Part shown: positions 8,438 to 15,826 of the stretch, piece after piece
Layout of the letters: each line of letters starts with the position of its first letter
Position numbering within the stretch: position 1 is the first letter of the stretch
Assembly: GCA_902464375.1 (NCBI GenBank)
Contig: CABQIM010000010.1
Location: forward strand, 1-29,344
Source of the DNA: an uncultured bacterium
GTDB taxonomy: Bacteria > Cyanobacteriota > Vampirovibrionia > Gastranaerophilales > Gastranaerophilaceae
Direction: 5' to 3'
DNA: 29,344 nucleotides
Made by a program: the position numbers and the translations under genes
The notes under the pieces: generated by a model
Seen by the model: only the letters and a program-made list of their open reading frames with translations
Told to the model about the DNA's origin: nothing
Databases searched by the model: none

Positions 8438-9397
8438 TTAAAGACATAATATTTTATCTAATTTCCGGAAGATTTCTTCCAAATTATCCATCAAAACTAA
8501 TTCGCCTCTGAGTCTGGAAGCACCTGTAAATCCATTTACATAATATGGATAAAATTTCCTGCAAAATTTTACACCAATATTTTCACCACGAAATTCGACT
8601 TCTTTTGTCAAATGTTTTTTTAGTGTTTGTATTTTTTCTTCTAAAGTTGGTGGAGCAATATATTCACCGGCATTAATGTATCTTTCAACTCGATATAAAA
8701 GAGTCGGGTCACCCAGACATCCACGTCCGATTGCAACACCGTCGGCTTGAGATTCTTCCAGACATTGAATCGCAGTTTCTATGGAAACGATATCACCGTT
8801 TGCAAAAACAGGAATATCGACATTGCGTTTTAGTTCTGCAATTTTTTTCCAATCAGCTTTGCCGCCATACATTTGAGAGCGAGTTCTACCATGAATTGTA
8901 ATAAAATCAGCGCCTGCTTCTTGCATTTTTTGTCCGTATTCTACATAATTCAATTCATCAAATGTATAACCCAAACGGAATTTTACACTCAATGGTATCG
9001 TAATATTAGCTTTGACAGTACGTACAATTTCTTGCGCCAAATCAGAATTTCGCATAAGAGCGCAACCGTCTGTACCTTTAACTACTTTGTTTACAGGACA
9101 TCCCATGTTAATATCAATCATATCTGCATATTTTTGCAAATAATTTGCACACTCCGCCAACATCTTTGGCTTATGTCCACTCAACTGATAAGAAATAGGT
9201 GAATGGTCATCATTTTTAGCAACAATATCAGTATCTTTAACTTGTGTTAGCGCTTCTGAACTTATCATTTCTGTAGTAAGAAGACAAGTCTTTGAATACT
9301 CTCGAACAAGTGAGCGCAAGACATAATCCGTTATACCTGCCATTGGAGCAAGTGAAACTCTGCTTGATATTAAATCTTTTACTTTGCTATTCATCAT
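8438..9397 (-). CDS. dusB: tRNA-dihydrouridine synthase B
   Basis: This FMN-dependent enzyme reduces uridines in the tRNA D-loop. Diagnostic segments are SLAPMAGITD near the N-terminus, the catalytic Cys100 in DINMGCPVNK, VKFRLGY, ITIHGRTRSQMYGGKADW, FANGDI and the phosphate-binding GVAIGRGCLGDP. I prefer the ATG at 9397 (319 residues); a further ATG follows directly at 9394. The frame could extend to a TTG at 9415, but that would overlap the upstream TPR gene. AAAGAG precedes the ATG pair. The TPR stop lies only 7 bases upstream, so the two genes are probably one operon. Confidence 0.95.
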   Translation of the reverse strand: MMNSKVKDLISSRVSLAPMAGITDYVLRSLVREYSKTCLLTTEMISSEALTQVKDTDIVAKNDDHSPISYQLSGHKPKMLAECANYLQKYADMIDINMGCPVNKVVKGTDGCALMRNSDLAQEIVRTVKANITIPLSVKFRLGYTFDELNYVEYGQKMQEAGADFITIHGRTRSQMYGGKADWKKIAELKRNVDIPVFANGDIVSIETAIQCLEESQADGVAIGRGCLGDPTLLYRVERYINAGEYIAPPTLEEKIQTLKKHLTKEVEFRGENIGVKFCRKFYPYYVNGFTGASRLRGELVLMDNLEEIFRKLDKILCL

Positions 9398-9404
9398 CTC
9401 TTTG

Positions 9405-11534
9405 TTAAGAACCAATAAATGGTTTTAATTCGGTCATTCTTGATTTTGCGTATTTTAAATATTCATCATCTGTTGTATATGCTGACACAAATTTTTGATA
9501 ATATTTATACGCTTCTTTGTAATTTGACAATGTATCATAATCTACAGCCAACATATAATTTGCAATCGGGAACTCGTTTGAATATTTTAGCACATTCAAA
9601 AAGTCACTAATAGCAAGCTTTGGCTGTTTTTGTTCATCATAAATCAAACCTCTGTAATAATAAGCATACGCATTATTTGCATCTTTTTTCAGAACTTCGT
9701 TAAATTTTAAAAGTGCTGTTTGATAATTATTCTTATCAAACAAATCAATACCTTCATTCAAAATTGAAACAGAGCCGTTTTGAGTTACATAACTAAGTAA
9801 CTCTTTTGCTTCTGATTGCGGATTTTTTTGAACAGCTTTCTTTAAATAATTTTCCGCAAGACTCCAATTCTGTTGTTCTGAATACAAATAACCGATATAA
9901 TACGGTGTATCCGCATTGTTCGGATTAATCTGTTCAGCCTTTTTATAATATTCTATAGCGCTATTATAATCTCCCAACGCTTGATAAGATGCTGCAACAC
10001 CAAGCATAGAATCTTCTGTTGCAGGATTTATTGAAAGATATTGTTTAATTGCCTGTTTATAATCCTTGTTTTCATAGCTTGAACCGGCTGCAGCAAGTTT
10101 TGTAGACGCAGAATCTTGTTGTACATCTTTTAGTGTTTTTAAGACAAGATTATTTGTTGGGAATTTTTCTTTTGCGCTGTTTAATATGCTTACAGCATTA
10201 TTGTAATCATCTTTTGATGCATAACAAATTGCCAAATTGACATATGCATCTACTTTTGACGCATTTTTGCTGATAACGGATTTATAAGCTGTTATCGCGT
10301 CATCAATTTTATTTTCTTTATGCAATTTATAAGCGTAATCATAAAGCTCATCAGCATCTCCGTTTTGAGCTAAATAAGCAATATACTCTGCAGGTGTCAT
10401 AGAATCCTTTAATACAGCACCGATTTCATCTCTAGCGGCAGCATTCGCAGGATCAATTGATAAGATTTTTTTGTACAAATTTACAGCAGTTTTAGCGTCG
10501 CCCATTTCTTTGTAAACTTGCGCCTTATATAAAAGAGCTTGCGTATTATTCGGATACAAAGTCAACACGGAATCATATGACTGAATCGCTTTTTGATACT
10601 CTTTTCTTTGTTGAAAAAGAGTTCCAACATTCAGACGTGTTGTAACGTTTGATGGATTAATTTGTTCTGCTTTTCCGTAATAACTTAGCGCAGTTTCAAA
10701 ATCACCTTGCGCTTGCTTAATAGCACCCAAGTTTGCGTTCAACTCTGCATCACTAGGAGTTTGTGCAAGTTTTTTCAAGTAAATTCGCTCTAGTGCGTAC
10801 AAGACTTCTTGGTCACCTTTAGAGTTTGCTAATGCTTCGTTATACTGACTTACAGCTTCATCATAACGTCCCAATTTATCCAGAGTACGAGCATATTTCA
10901 TTCTGAGAACTCCGTTATTCGGACTCAAGTCTAAAGCTGTTTGGTAATAATCTGCAGAACGTGGTTCGTTTCCAATAAGTTTTAACAAATCTGCAACTTG
11001 CATATTAGCATCCGCCGCAAGCTTTTCGCTTTGAGCAGCTCTAGAGAATTCATAAGCAGAAGCAGAAAAATTTCCGGCAGCTCTGAGCTCTTCTGCCTTT
11101 TTGTACCTAGAACCGGCAGTTGTATCAAAGCTCATAACTTTCAAACACTGATTAAGGTTCTCTGTTGCAGAAGTAATCATGCCGGCAGAATTCTGAACGG
11201 CTTGCTGCTTGTTCGGATAAATTTTCAGGTAAAAAATTGCGCTTCTAAAATCGTTCGCAGCTTTTTCAAAATTCTTTTCCTGATTTGCATAATATGTCGC
11301 TCTAGCAAGATAAGCGTTGATTAATCCGATTCTTGCTGAATTATCAAGATAATTTATTCTCAAAGCTTTTCTGAATTCAACAATAGATGATGAATACTGG
11401 CTTTGCATTAAATAATTTTGACCGGCATCATAATGTTCCGCAAAAGCTCCTGCTTGAGCCGCAAAAGCATTTGGCTGGCATAAAATCGTACATAATGCTA
11501 AACAACAAACTGTCCCTAAAATTTTTCTCTTCAT
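9405..11534 (-). CDS. Exported tetratricopeptide-repeat protein
   Basis: The 709-residue product starts with a clear signal peptide (MKRKILGTVCCLALC, then a hydrophobic core ending NAFA) and is otherwise almost entirely TPR repeats. At least a dozen 34-residue units are recognisable from forms such as AIEYYKKAEQINPNNADTPY and ALSYYGKAEQINPSN. It is therefore likely a periplasmic or outer-membrane-associated protein scaffold; the partners cannot be inferred. There is no Shine-Dalgarno site before the ATG. Either it is translationally coupled to a 51-codon ORF whose TGA overlaps its ATG, or it has a very short leader. It lies directly upstream of dusB. Confidence 0.9.
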   Translation of the reverse strand: MKRKILGTVCCLALCTILCQPNAFAAQAGAFAEHYDAGQNYLMQSQYSSSIVEFRKALRINYLDNSARIGLINAYLARATYYANQEKNFEKAANDFRSAIFYLKIYPNKQQAVQNSAGMITSATENLNQCLKVMSFDTTAGSRYKKAEELRAAGNFSASAYEFSRAAQSEKLAADANMQVADLLKLIGNEPRSADYYQTALDLSPNNGVLRMKYARTLDKLGRYDEAVSQYNEALANSKGDQEVLYALERIYLKKLAQTPSDAELNANLGAIKQAQGDFETALSYYGKAEQINPSNVTTRLNVGTLFQQRKEYQKAIQSYDSVLTLYPNNTQALLYKAQVYKEMGDAKTAVNLYKKILSIDPANAAARDEIGAVLKDSMTPAEYIAYLAQNGDADELYDYAYKLHKENKIDDAITAYKSVISKNASKVDAYVNLAICYASKDDYNNAVSILNSAKEKFPTNNLVLKTLKDVQQDSASTKLAAAGSSYENKDYKQAIKQYLSINPATEDSMLGVAASYQALGDYNSAIEYYKKAEQINPNNADTPYYIGYLYSEQQNWSLAENYLKKAVQKNPQSEAKELLSYVTQNGSVSILNEGIDLFDKNNYQTALLKFNEVLKKDANNAYAYYYRGLIYDEQKQPKLAISDFLNVLKYSNEFPIANYMLAVDYDTLSNYKEAYKYYQKFVSAYTTDDEYLKYAKSRMTELKPFIGS

Positions 11535-11686
11535 AACAACATATTACTATAAGAATAATAGAAAGTGAATAAGTAAATAAGGCAGGGGTAAATATGACAT
11601 TCTAATCTTGTGTCAAATTTGTAAATTTTTGTAAAATTTTTCAAACATGACATATCATGATTTTGAAATTTATAGTAGCATGCCAT
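11531..11686 (-). CDS. Possible 51-codon ORF overlapping the TPR start
   Basis: An open frame from ATG at 11686 ends in TGA at 11531-11533, overlapping the TPR gene's ATG in the coupling arrangement ATGA. The product would begin MACYYKFQNHDMSC and end with a hydrophobic, aromatic stretch (CLIYLFTFYYSYSNMLL). There is only a weak GGGGAT site 11 bases upstream. In DNA this AT-rich a 51-codon frame can arise by chance, so this is tentative. It would explain how a TPR gene without its own ribosome-binding site is translated. Confidence 0.3.
   Translation of the reverse strand: MACYYKFQNHDMSCLKNFTKIYKFDTRLECHIYPCLIYLFTFYYSYSNMLL
11647..11676 (+). promoter_or_regulatory. Promoter of the candidate small RNA
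   Basis: ATGACA (11647-11652, 5 of 6 to consensus) and TATAGT (11671-11676, 5 of 6) are 18 bases apart and point into a stretch with no gene on this strand that ends in a terminator-like hairpin. The predicted start of transcription is near 11683. Confidence 0.4.
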
Positions 11687-11768
11687 GTATCAACTATCCC
11701 CAAATCTCCTCCCAAAATTATAAGAGAAAACTTACACTGACTCAGAGATGGGTCAGTTTTATTTTATT
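11683..11768 (+). ncRNA. Candidate small RNA with anti-Shine-Dalgarno motif
   Basis: A promoter-like pair at 11647-11676 is followed by about 85 bases without a gene on this strand, ending in a hairpin and T-rich tail. The stem is ACTGAC (11736-11741) with GTCAGT (11752-11757), then TTTATTTTATT. In the middle, CTCCTCCC (11706-11713) is largely unpaired and is the exact complement of GGGAGGAG, a strong Shine-Dalgarno sequence. Cyanobacterial Yfr1 uses a similar single-stranded CUCCUC-type core, but I see no close match to Yfr1 itself. This is an inference from layout only. Confidence 0.4.
11736..11768 (+). terminator. Rho-independent terminator of the sRNA candidate
   Basis: A perfect 6-bp stem ACTGAC/GTCAGT with a 10-base loop is followed by TTTATTTTATT. 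The stem is short but the tail is T-rich. Genes on both sides run on the opposite strand, so this hairpin ends no annotated gene. Confidence 0.45.
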
Positions 11769-11831
11769 AAAATGAGTAGAATAAGTTCAAAAAGAAATAT
11801 TTGTTTTAAATAAAACACATTAATCAATAAT

Positions 11832-11892
11832 AGTGCCGTCTTTGCGAGGAACGTCAGTGACGTGGCAATCCATCACTCTTCTCAAACAATAG
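11832..11892. repeat. GC-rich dispersed repeat of the TTGCGAGGA...GGCAATCC type
   Basis: The unit contains the exact 13-base palindrome ACGTCAGTGACGT (11851-11863) inside outer arms TTGC (11842-11845) and GCAA (11865-11868). Higher GC and the GCGAGGA...GGCAATCC wording recall a class of short intergenic repeats I remember from several unrelated bacterial genomes. It lies in a 425-base stretch between the TPR gene and the ribbon-helix-helix gene. Confidence 0.55.
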
Positions 11893-11959
11893 CGCCCACG
11901 ATAAACTAGTGTTCTTGATATCTTGTATAGCATCTTAAAAAAATATCACAAAACAAAAA

Positions 11960-12148
11960 TTATCCCAATAATTCTGTTAAAATGGTAGCATTTTCTTCCG
12001 CTTTAAGGTTGTTAGAAATTTTATTTCTCTTAATATATACACGAAGAGCTTCTCTAATTAATTCACTTCTTGTTCTTTGTTCTGATGTTGCTACACTATC
12101 CACCTTATTAAGAAAATCATTAGACATTGAAATTAATACTCTTGCCAT
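11960..12148 (-). CDS. Ribbon-helix-helix transcriptional regulator
   Basis: The 62-residue product has the CopG/Arc-type fold: a strand MARVLISMSNDFLNKVD that would sit in the DNA major groove, then helix A, the turn TRSELIREALRVYI and helix B. Such proteins bind DNA as dimers and often act as antitoxins or copy-number regulators. I start at 12148 because AAAGGGG precedes that ATG. The frame continues upstream to 12208, but those codons match no family residues. No toxin gene lies next to it, so an antitoxin role is not supported. The target may be its own promoter. Confidence 0.75.
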   Translation of the reverse strand: MARVLISMSNDFLNKVDSVATSEQRTRSELIREALRVYIKRNKISNNLKAEENATILTELLG

Positions 12149-12276
12149 ATATCCCCTTTCTAACGGAAAATCTTCCATAAATTTGTGACACTTAATTATA
12201 TCATACAAAAAGTTTATTACAACAGTATATCAGTTTTATATTAAGCATTGTAACAATTATTAACAAATAGGCAATT

Positions 12277-12329
12277 TTTGTAAAGTTGTCGACTTTATAT
12301 ATATAAGAGTATAAATAGAGGATAATTAT
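12277..12329 (+). promoter_or_regulatory. Promoter and ribosome-binding site of the 786-residue gene
   Basis: TTGTAA (12278-12283) and TATAAG (12302-12307) are 18 bases apart, followed by AGAGGA before the ATG. The hexamers match consensus moderately. Confidence 0.4.
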
Positions 12330-14690
12330 ATGTCATTCCCATTCCATTATTCAGCTTTAAATAGTGCGCTCGCAAGGAGCTCCGAAAATGATTCTATAAA
12401 TATTCACTGGAATCAACTTCAGGAGAAAATTAAAGCTGACTCAATAATGTATATGACACCTAATTTTACTCCTTCTATCAGCTTGGAATTTCCACAATTT
12501 GGTCAATGGGGTAACTCTCTTCTTGACCCAAATCTTGCTATTCAACAAACAATTGCTTCATTCAACAATGGTTCTTGGATGGGTGGTTCAAATGGTTTTG
12601 GCGGATTTAATTTTGGAAACTTCGGTGGAATCGGTAACGGTTTCAACTTTGGCAACATGTTTGGCGGCAACTGGGGCAATTGGGGCAACAACAACTCAAA
12701 TAGCTCTTCAACCGGCAGTTCTGAACTTGATGCTCTTAAAGCATTGATTACTAAGTATAAAGAAATTGGCGAAAAGAACAATTCTCTTTCTCCATCTTTA
12801 AAAGACAAAATTACTAATACATTAAATAAATCCGGTTCAACAGAAGAAAAATTGACAGCATTAAAAGACTTGTACAAAATTTTGGATAAATCAAAATTAG
12901 AACAAGCAATGCTTCAAATGACAGAATACAAAGAAATGTTGACCGAAGCAGGCTACGACTTTAAATCTTCTAACAGAGAAAAAGATACAGAGCTTAAAAA
13001 AGAATTGAATACTTTAGAACAAGATATTAAAGGTGAAGGCAAACAATTAACACTATTAACCGGTGGCGAAAACGACCCTTCAATATTGAGAAAAATCAGC
13101 TATTGGAATGACACTCATAAAGATGCAAATAACAGAAGCATTTTGAGATTGATTGCTGAAAACATTCCATCAGATAGTTCTAAACAAACACAATACAAAA
13201 TTGGTGTTAAAAATCTTTCTATGTCTTTGATTAACAAGGTTGAAGATTTTAAAGCATCAGCTAGCGGCGAGTTCACAAAATTAGACAAAGCTAAGAATGA
13301 AGTATCAGAAGCTTTATCAAAGGCACAAAAAGATTTTACAAAGAATAACATCACTGATTTAGCTAAAAAATTCGAAACATTGTATGCAATGCTTAGAATT
13401 TTGGAAGCTGAAAAGACTAGAAACGCTATCAAGGCTAAATTCTCATTCTTGAACAATATCGCAAGTGATGATAAAGACTTCGTCACTGATAACCTTATCG
13501 TTGCCGAAACAAAAGCTGACTTGAAGAAGGAAGGCATTTCATTCAACGAATCTGATATTGATGAAATCAAACAAGATGCAGTAGAAGACTATACTGATAT
13601 CGACGACAAATGCGATACACCGGAAGAAAAAGTTAAAGCATTGATGGCAGATGACACTAAGGCTTTAGCTAAGACTTCTAAAAACGGTGTTTACAAATCA
13701 ACTGCTACAAACACAAACGAACCTGTTAAGCACTACGTAATTAAGGACGACAAACTTGTTGAACTTAAAGGTGTTAGATACATTGATAAAAACGGTATGT
13801 GTACAAAAGTTGACGGCAAGCACGTAAGCTTGGAACAAGCTAAAAAAGATGCTGTAGAAGTAACAGCACAAGATATCATTAACTACAAGAATACAGTAGA
13901 TATGGTAAATAAACTTGTTTCTAACGGTACACTCATGAAGCCAACTTTCAAAGGTTTACCAGCTGGTGTAACTGTTTACAAATCAAAAGGCATTCCTCTA
14001 GGTAACAAATATCGTCAATACTTTGTTGTTAAAGACGGACAACTTAAACAAATTGATTGTCAATATTGTGATACTAATGACGGTAAATTTGTAATGAGCG
14101 ATGGCAAAAAACTTTCATTCAATCAACTAACAGATGACAACTTCACTACTGTTGGAGAATCTGACATTGTTACAGAGGATGAAAACAAAACAAAAATAAG
14201 TAGTACAACTACTACAGACGAAACTCCTGATACTGATAACTCTAAAAATGATGCTAATTACAAAGAACATATCGCAAAAAACAAAGATAGAGCAGAAAAT
14301 GACGGCAAAGAAATAAAAGATAAACTCGCTAATTGGTATACAGATGACGATGATTGGCGTGATGTTTCTAAAGCTATAAGAAGAATCGACAAAGAAAACG
14401 TTTACACTGTAATAAGTAGCTATCAAAGTACTTCTAAATGGGGTGCTGATGAAATTGTACGCCAAATTGCAACGGAAGACGGACGTTCTAATAATGATAA
14501 AAAGGCTCTTATAATTCATATTCGTGATGCAGTAATCGCTTATGCCAAGGAATATGGAGCAGCAGATTCTGAATCATTAAAAGAATTAGAAAAGTTCGGA
14601 ATGGCACAAATATTTACTGGCACAGACACAATAGATAAAAACAAGGCAAAATACTTAGATAAATTAATTCTAGAAGTCTTAGGTTTATAA
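12330..14690 (+). CDS. Large protein with Phe/Gly/Asn-rich segment and duplicated domain
   Basis: I recognise no family. The 786 residues divide into four parts. An N-terminal region of about 75 residues lacks a signal peptide. Residues 80-130 are low-complexity and rich in Gly, Asn and Phe (GFGGFNFGNFGG, GFNFGNMFGGNWGNWG). A long Lys/Glu/Asp-rich helical region, probably coiled coil, spans about 130-440. A domain at about 453-510 recurs at about 548-607, sharing VYKS, a V-[IV]-K-D-x-x-L strand and DGK-x-[VL]-S-[LF]-x-Q. The C-terminal 130 residues are charged and helical. An AGAGGA site sets the start and a strong terminator follows, so it is transcribed alone. A structural or exported role is only a guess. 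Confidence 0.75.
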   Translation: MSFPFHYSALNSALARSSENDSINIHWNQLQEKIKADSIMYMTPNFTPSISLEFPQFGQWGNSLLDPNLAIQQTIASFNNGSWMGGSNGFGGFNFGNFGGIGNGFNFGNMFGGNWGNWGNNNSNSSSTGSSELDALKALITKYKEIGEKNNSLSPSLKDKITNTLNKSGSTEEKLTALKDLYKILDKSKLEQAMLQMTEYKEMLTEAGYDFKSSNREKDTELKKELNTLEQDIKGEGKQLTLLTGGENDPSILRKISYWNDTHKDANNRSILRLIAENIPSDSSKQTQYKIGVKNLSMSLINKVEDFKASASGEFTKLDKAKNEVSEALSKAQKDFTKNNITDLAKKFETLYAMLRILEAEKTRNAIKAKFSFLNNIASDDKDFVTDNLIVAETKADLKKEGISFNESDIDEIKQDAVEDYTDIDDKCDTPEEKVKALMADDTKALAKTSKNGVYKSTATNTNEPVKHYVIKDDKLVELKGVRYIDKNGMCTKVDGKHVSLEQAKKDAVEVTAQDIINYKNTVDMVNKLVSNGTLMKPTFKGLPAGVTVYKSKGIPLGNKYRQYFVVKDGQLKQIDCQYCDTNDGKFVMSDGKKLSFNQLTDDNFTTVGESDIVTEDENKTKISSTTTTDETPDTDNSKNDANYKEHIAKNKDRAENDGKEIKDKLANWYTDDDDWRDVSKAIRRIDKENVYTVISSYQSTSKWGADEIVRQIATEDGRSNNDKKALIIHIRDAVIAYAKEYGAADSESLKELEKFGMAQIFTGTDTIDKNKAKYLDKLILEVLGL

Positions 14691-14727
14691 TTAATTAGAT
14701 GTAAGATATTGGTATAAAACAAACTTG

Positions 14728-14753
14728 CCGGAGCAAAGCTCCGGTATTTTTTT
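14728..14753 (+). terminator. Rho-independent terminator after the 786-residue gene
   Basis: A perfect 7-bp GC-rich stem CCGGAGC (14728-14734), loop AAA, GCTCCGG (14738-14744) is followed by TATTTTTTT. It lies 38 bases after the stop codon and is the clearest terminator in the window. Confidence 0.9.
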
Positions 14754-14780
14754 ACAAAAAGCTGTTTCAAAATAAAGAAA

Positions 14781-14804
14781 TTTACCCCTTTACCCCTTTA
14801 CCCC
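14781..14804. repeat. Three tandem copies of TTTACCCC
   Basis: Three perfect 8-base units overlap the stop codon of the S24 repressor on the opposite strand, where they read GGGGTAAA. The repressor's TAA comes from the first unit, so copy-number changes would leave the protein unaltered. Confidence 0.8.
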
Positions 14805-15406
14805 AACTGCTTCACGGTTGCTACTATTTTTCCAATCAAAGTTAAATCTTGAACAGATTTGCCACTAATTGTTCGGAGTCTATATTCCGGATTATCTGAT
14901 TTTATTATGATTTCATCAAGATTCTTAGACAAACGTTTTACGAAAAATTCGCCATTGTAGCAAAATACATAAATCTTATTATCTTGAATCTGATTACCGT
15001 TCCAATGTTCAACAATCAGCTTATCGCCGTTATCTATCGTCGGTGACATACTGTTTCCTGATGCATTAATCATGGAGTACAATTTATTTTTTGAATATCC
15101 GCAAATCATTGATGTCGGTATTGGTAACTTTGTTTTTTCACTGGAAAAAACTATACTGCCATTGCCACAGCTTGCAAAAACATCTTCGTAATAATCTATA
15201 TATGCAATATCTGCAAGATTATTCAACAAATTGATTTTAAAATATTTTTCTACACGCTTAAGCTCACTTACCGTTACTTCACTTTCATTTTTAATTCTAT
15301 TACTCACAGTTTGCCTTGTTATACCAAGACTTTCCGCTAAAGAAGATTGATTTATGATATTGCCGGTTTTATCAGAAATTTGTTTTATGAGTTCTTCTAA
15401 TTTCAT
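14798..15406 (-). CDS. LexA/CI-like self-cleaving repressor (HTH-XRE plus S24 peptidase)
   Basis: The N-terminal helix-turn-helix (about residues 20-45, SSLAESLGITRQTVSNRI) is followed by an S24 peptidase domain with catalytic Ser119 in GNSMSP and Lys157 in FFVKRL. A Cys80-Gly81 bond about 38 residues before the serine is a plausible autocleavage site; LexA uses Ala-Gly and some phage repressors Cys-Gly. The order is that of phage CI-type or stress repressors, which self-cleave when RecA is activated. I start at 15406 (202 residues), where GGTGA precedes the ATG. It is divergent from a cysteine-rich small gene, and two palindromes lie between them. Confidence 0.88.
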   Translation of the reverse strand: MKLEELIKQISDKTGNIINQSSLAESLGITRQTVSNRIKNESEVTVSELKRVEKYFKINLLNNLADIAYIDYYEDVFASCGNGSIVFSSEKTKLPIPTSMICGYSKNKLYSMINASGNSMSPTIDNGDKLIVEHWNGNQIQDNKIYVFCYNGEFFVKRLSKNLDEIIIKSDNPEYRLRTISGKSVQDLTLIGKIVATVKQLG

Positions 15407-15432
15407 CGTTTCACCATAATATAAAATAATAC

Positions 15433-15475
15433 TTGACATATGTATCATACTATCTTACAATTAAACACATAATGT
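15433..15475 (+). promoter_or_regulatory. Promoter with two operator-like palindromes
   Basis: TTGACA (15433-15438), a 17-base spacer and TACAAT (15456-15461) form a good promoter reading toward the cysteine-rich gene. ACATATGT (15436-15443) overlaps the -35. ACATAATGT (15467-15475) lies just after the -10. Their centres are about 31.5 bases apart, close to three helical turns, so both face the same side. This suits cooperative binding by the divergent repressor. Confidence 0.55.
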
Positions 15476-15548
15476 AAACTATTAATGGATATTTAATCAT
15501 ATATTATAGAAAAAGTCAATGTTTAACATACTGGGTAGAGGTTTGGAT

Positions 15549-15743
15549 ATGGGTTACAGATACAATGTATCATGTAGTGAAACAACATCTAAGAGTTGGA
15601 CTCCAACTGCTGTTGATTGCTACAAATTGGGATGTGTTTGTTCAAAATGCAATTTGTTTAAAATTTATTTTAAGGATATGGATTGCAAATGCAAAATGAA
15701 AGATACGGTTATCGAATTGGTACGGAGATTAGGTGCACCTTGA
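15549..15743 (+). CDS. Small cysteine-rich protein
   Basis: The 64-residue product carries seven cysteines: C9, C24, C29, C31, C34, C46 and C48. The CVCSKC and CKC clusters suggest a metal site (zinc ribbon or iron-sulfur). The C-terminus KDTVIELVRRLGAP looks like an amphipathic helix. I recall similar conserved hypothetical proteins but no function. I start at 15549 because AGAGG lies 7 bases upstream; an in-frame ATG at 15519 lacks a site. There is no signal peptide. Its promoter overlaps palindromes next to the divergent S24 repressor gene, so it is likely under that repressor's control. Confidence 0.72.
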   Translation: MGYRYNVSCSETTSKSWTPTAVDCYKLGCVCSKCNLFKIYFKDMDCKCKMKDTVIELVRRLGAP

Positions 15744-15826
15744 ACTTAAAATCTTAATAAAAATTTTACTGGAAAAGGTAATTTCACTGTGATATTATTT
15801 CTTTAATAAATTGGAGAGGAAAGAGA

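Noticed and set aside
11960..12148. Antitoxin of a toxin-antitoxin pair
   Set aside because: The ribbon-helix-helix protein fits, but no toxin-like gene is adjacent on either side.
12542..12877. Pro/Leu-rich antisense frame over the Phe/Gly/Asn segment
   Set aside because: The repeat-like Pro/Leu pattern is produced by the sense-strand codons for Gly, Asn and Phe.
13115..13570. Open frame antisense to the 786-residue gene (151 codons)
   Set aside because: Composition is a mirror of the Lys/Glu-rich sense protein; no start signal or family likeness.
14127..14519. Second antisense frame in the 786-residue gene (130 codons)
   Set aside because: Phe/Ile/Cys-rich shadow of a charged sense protein; no ribosome-binding site.
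14798..15743. Prophage immunity region
   Set aside because: The repressor resembles CI, but no integrase, replication, structural or lysis genes or attachment sites flank it.
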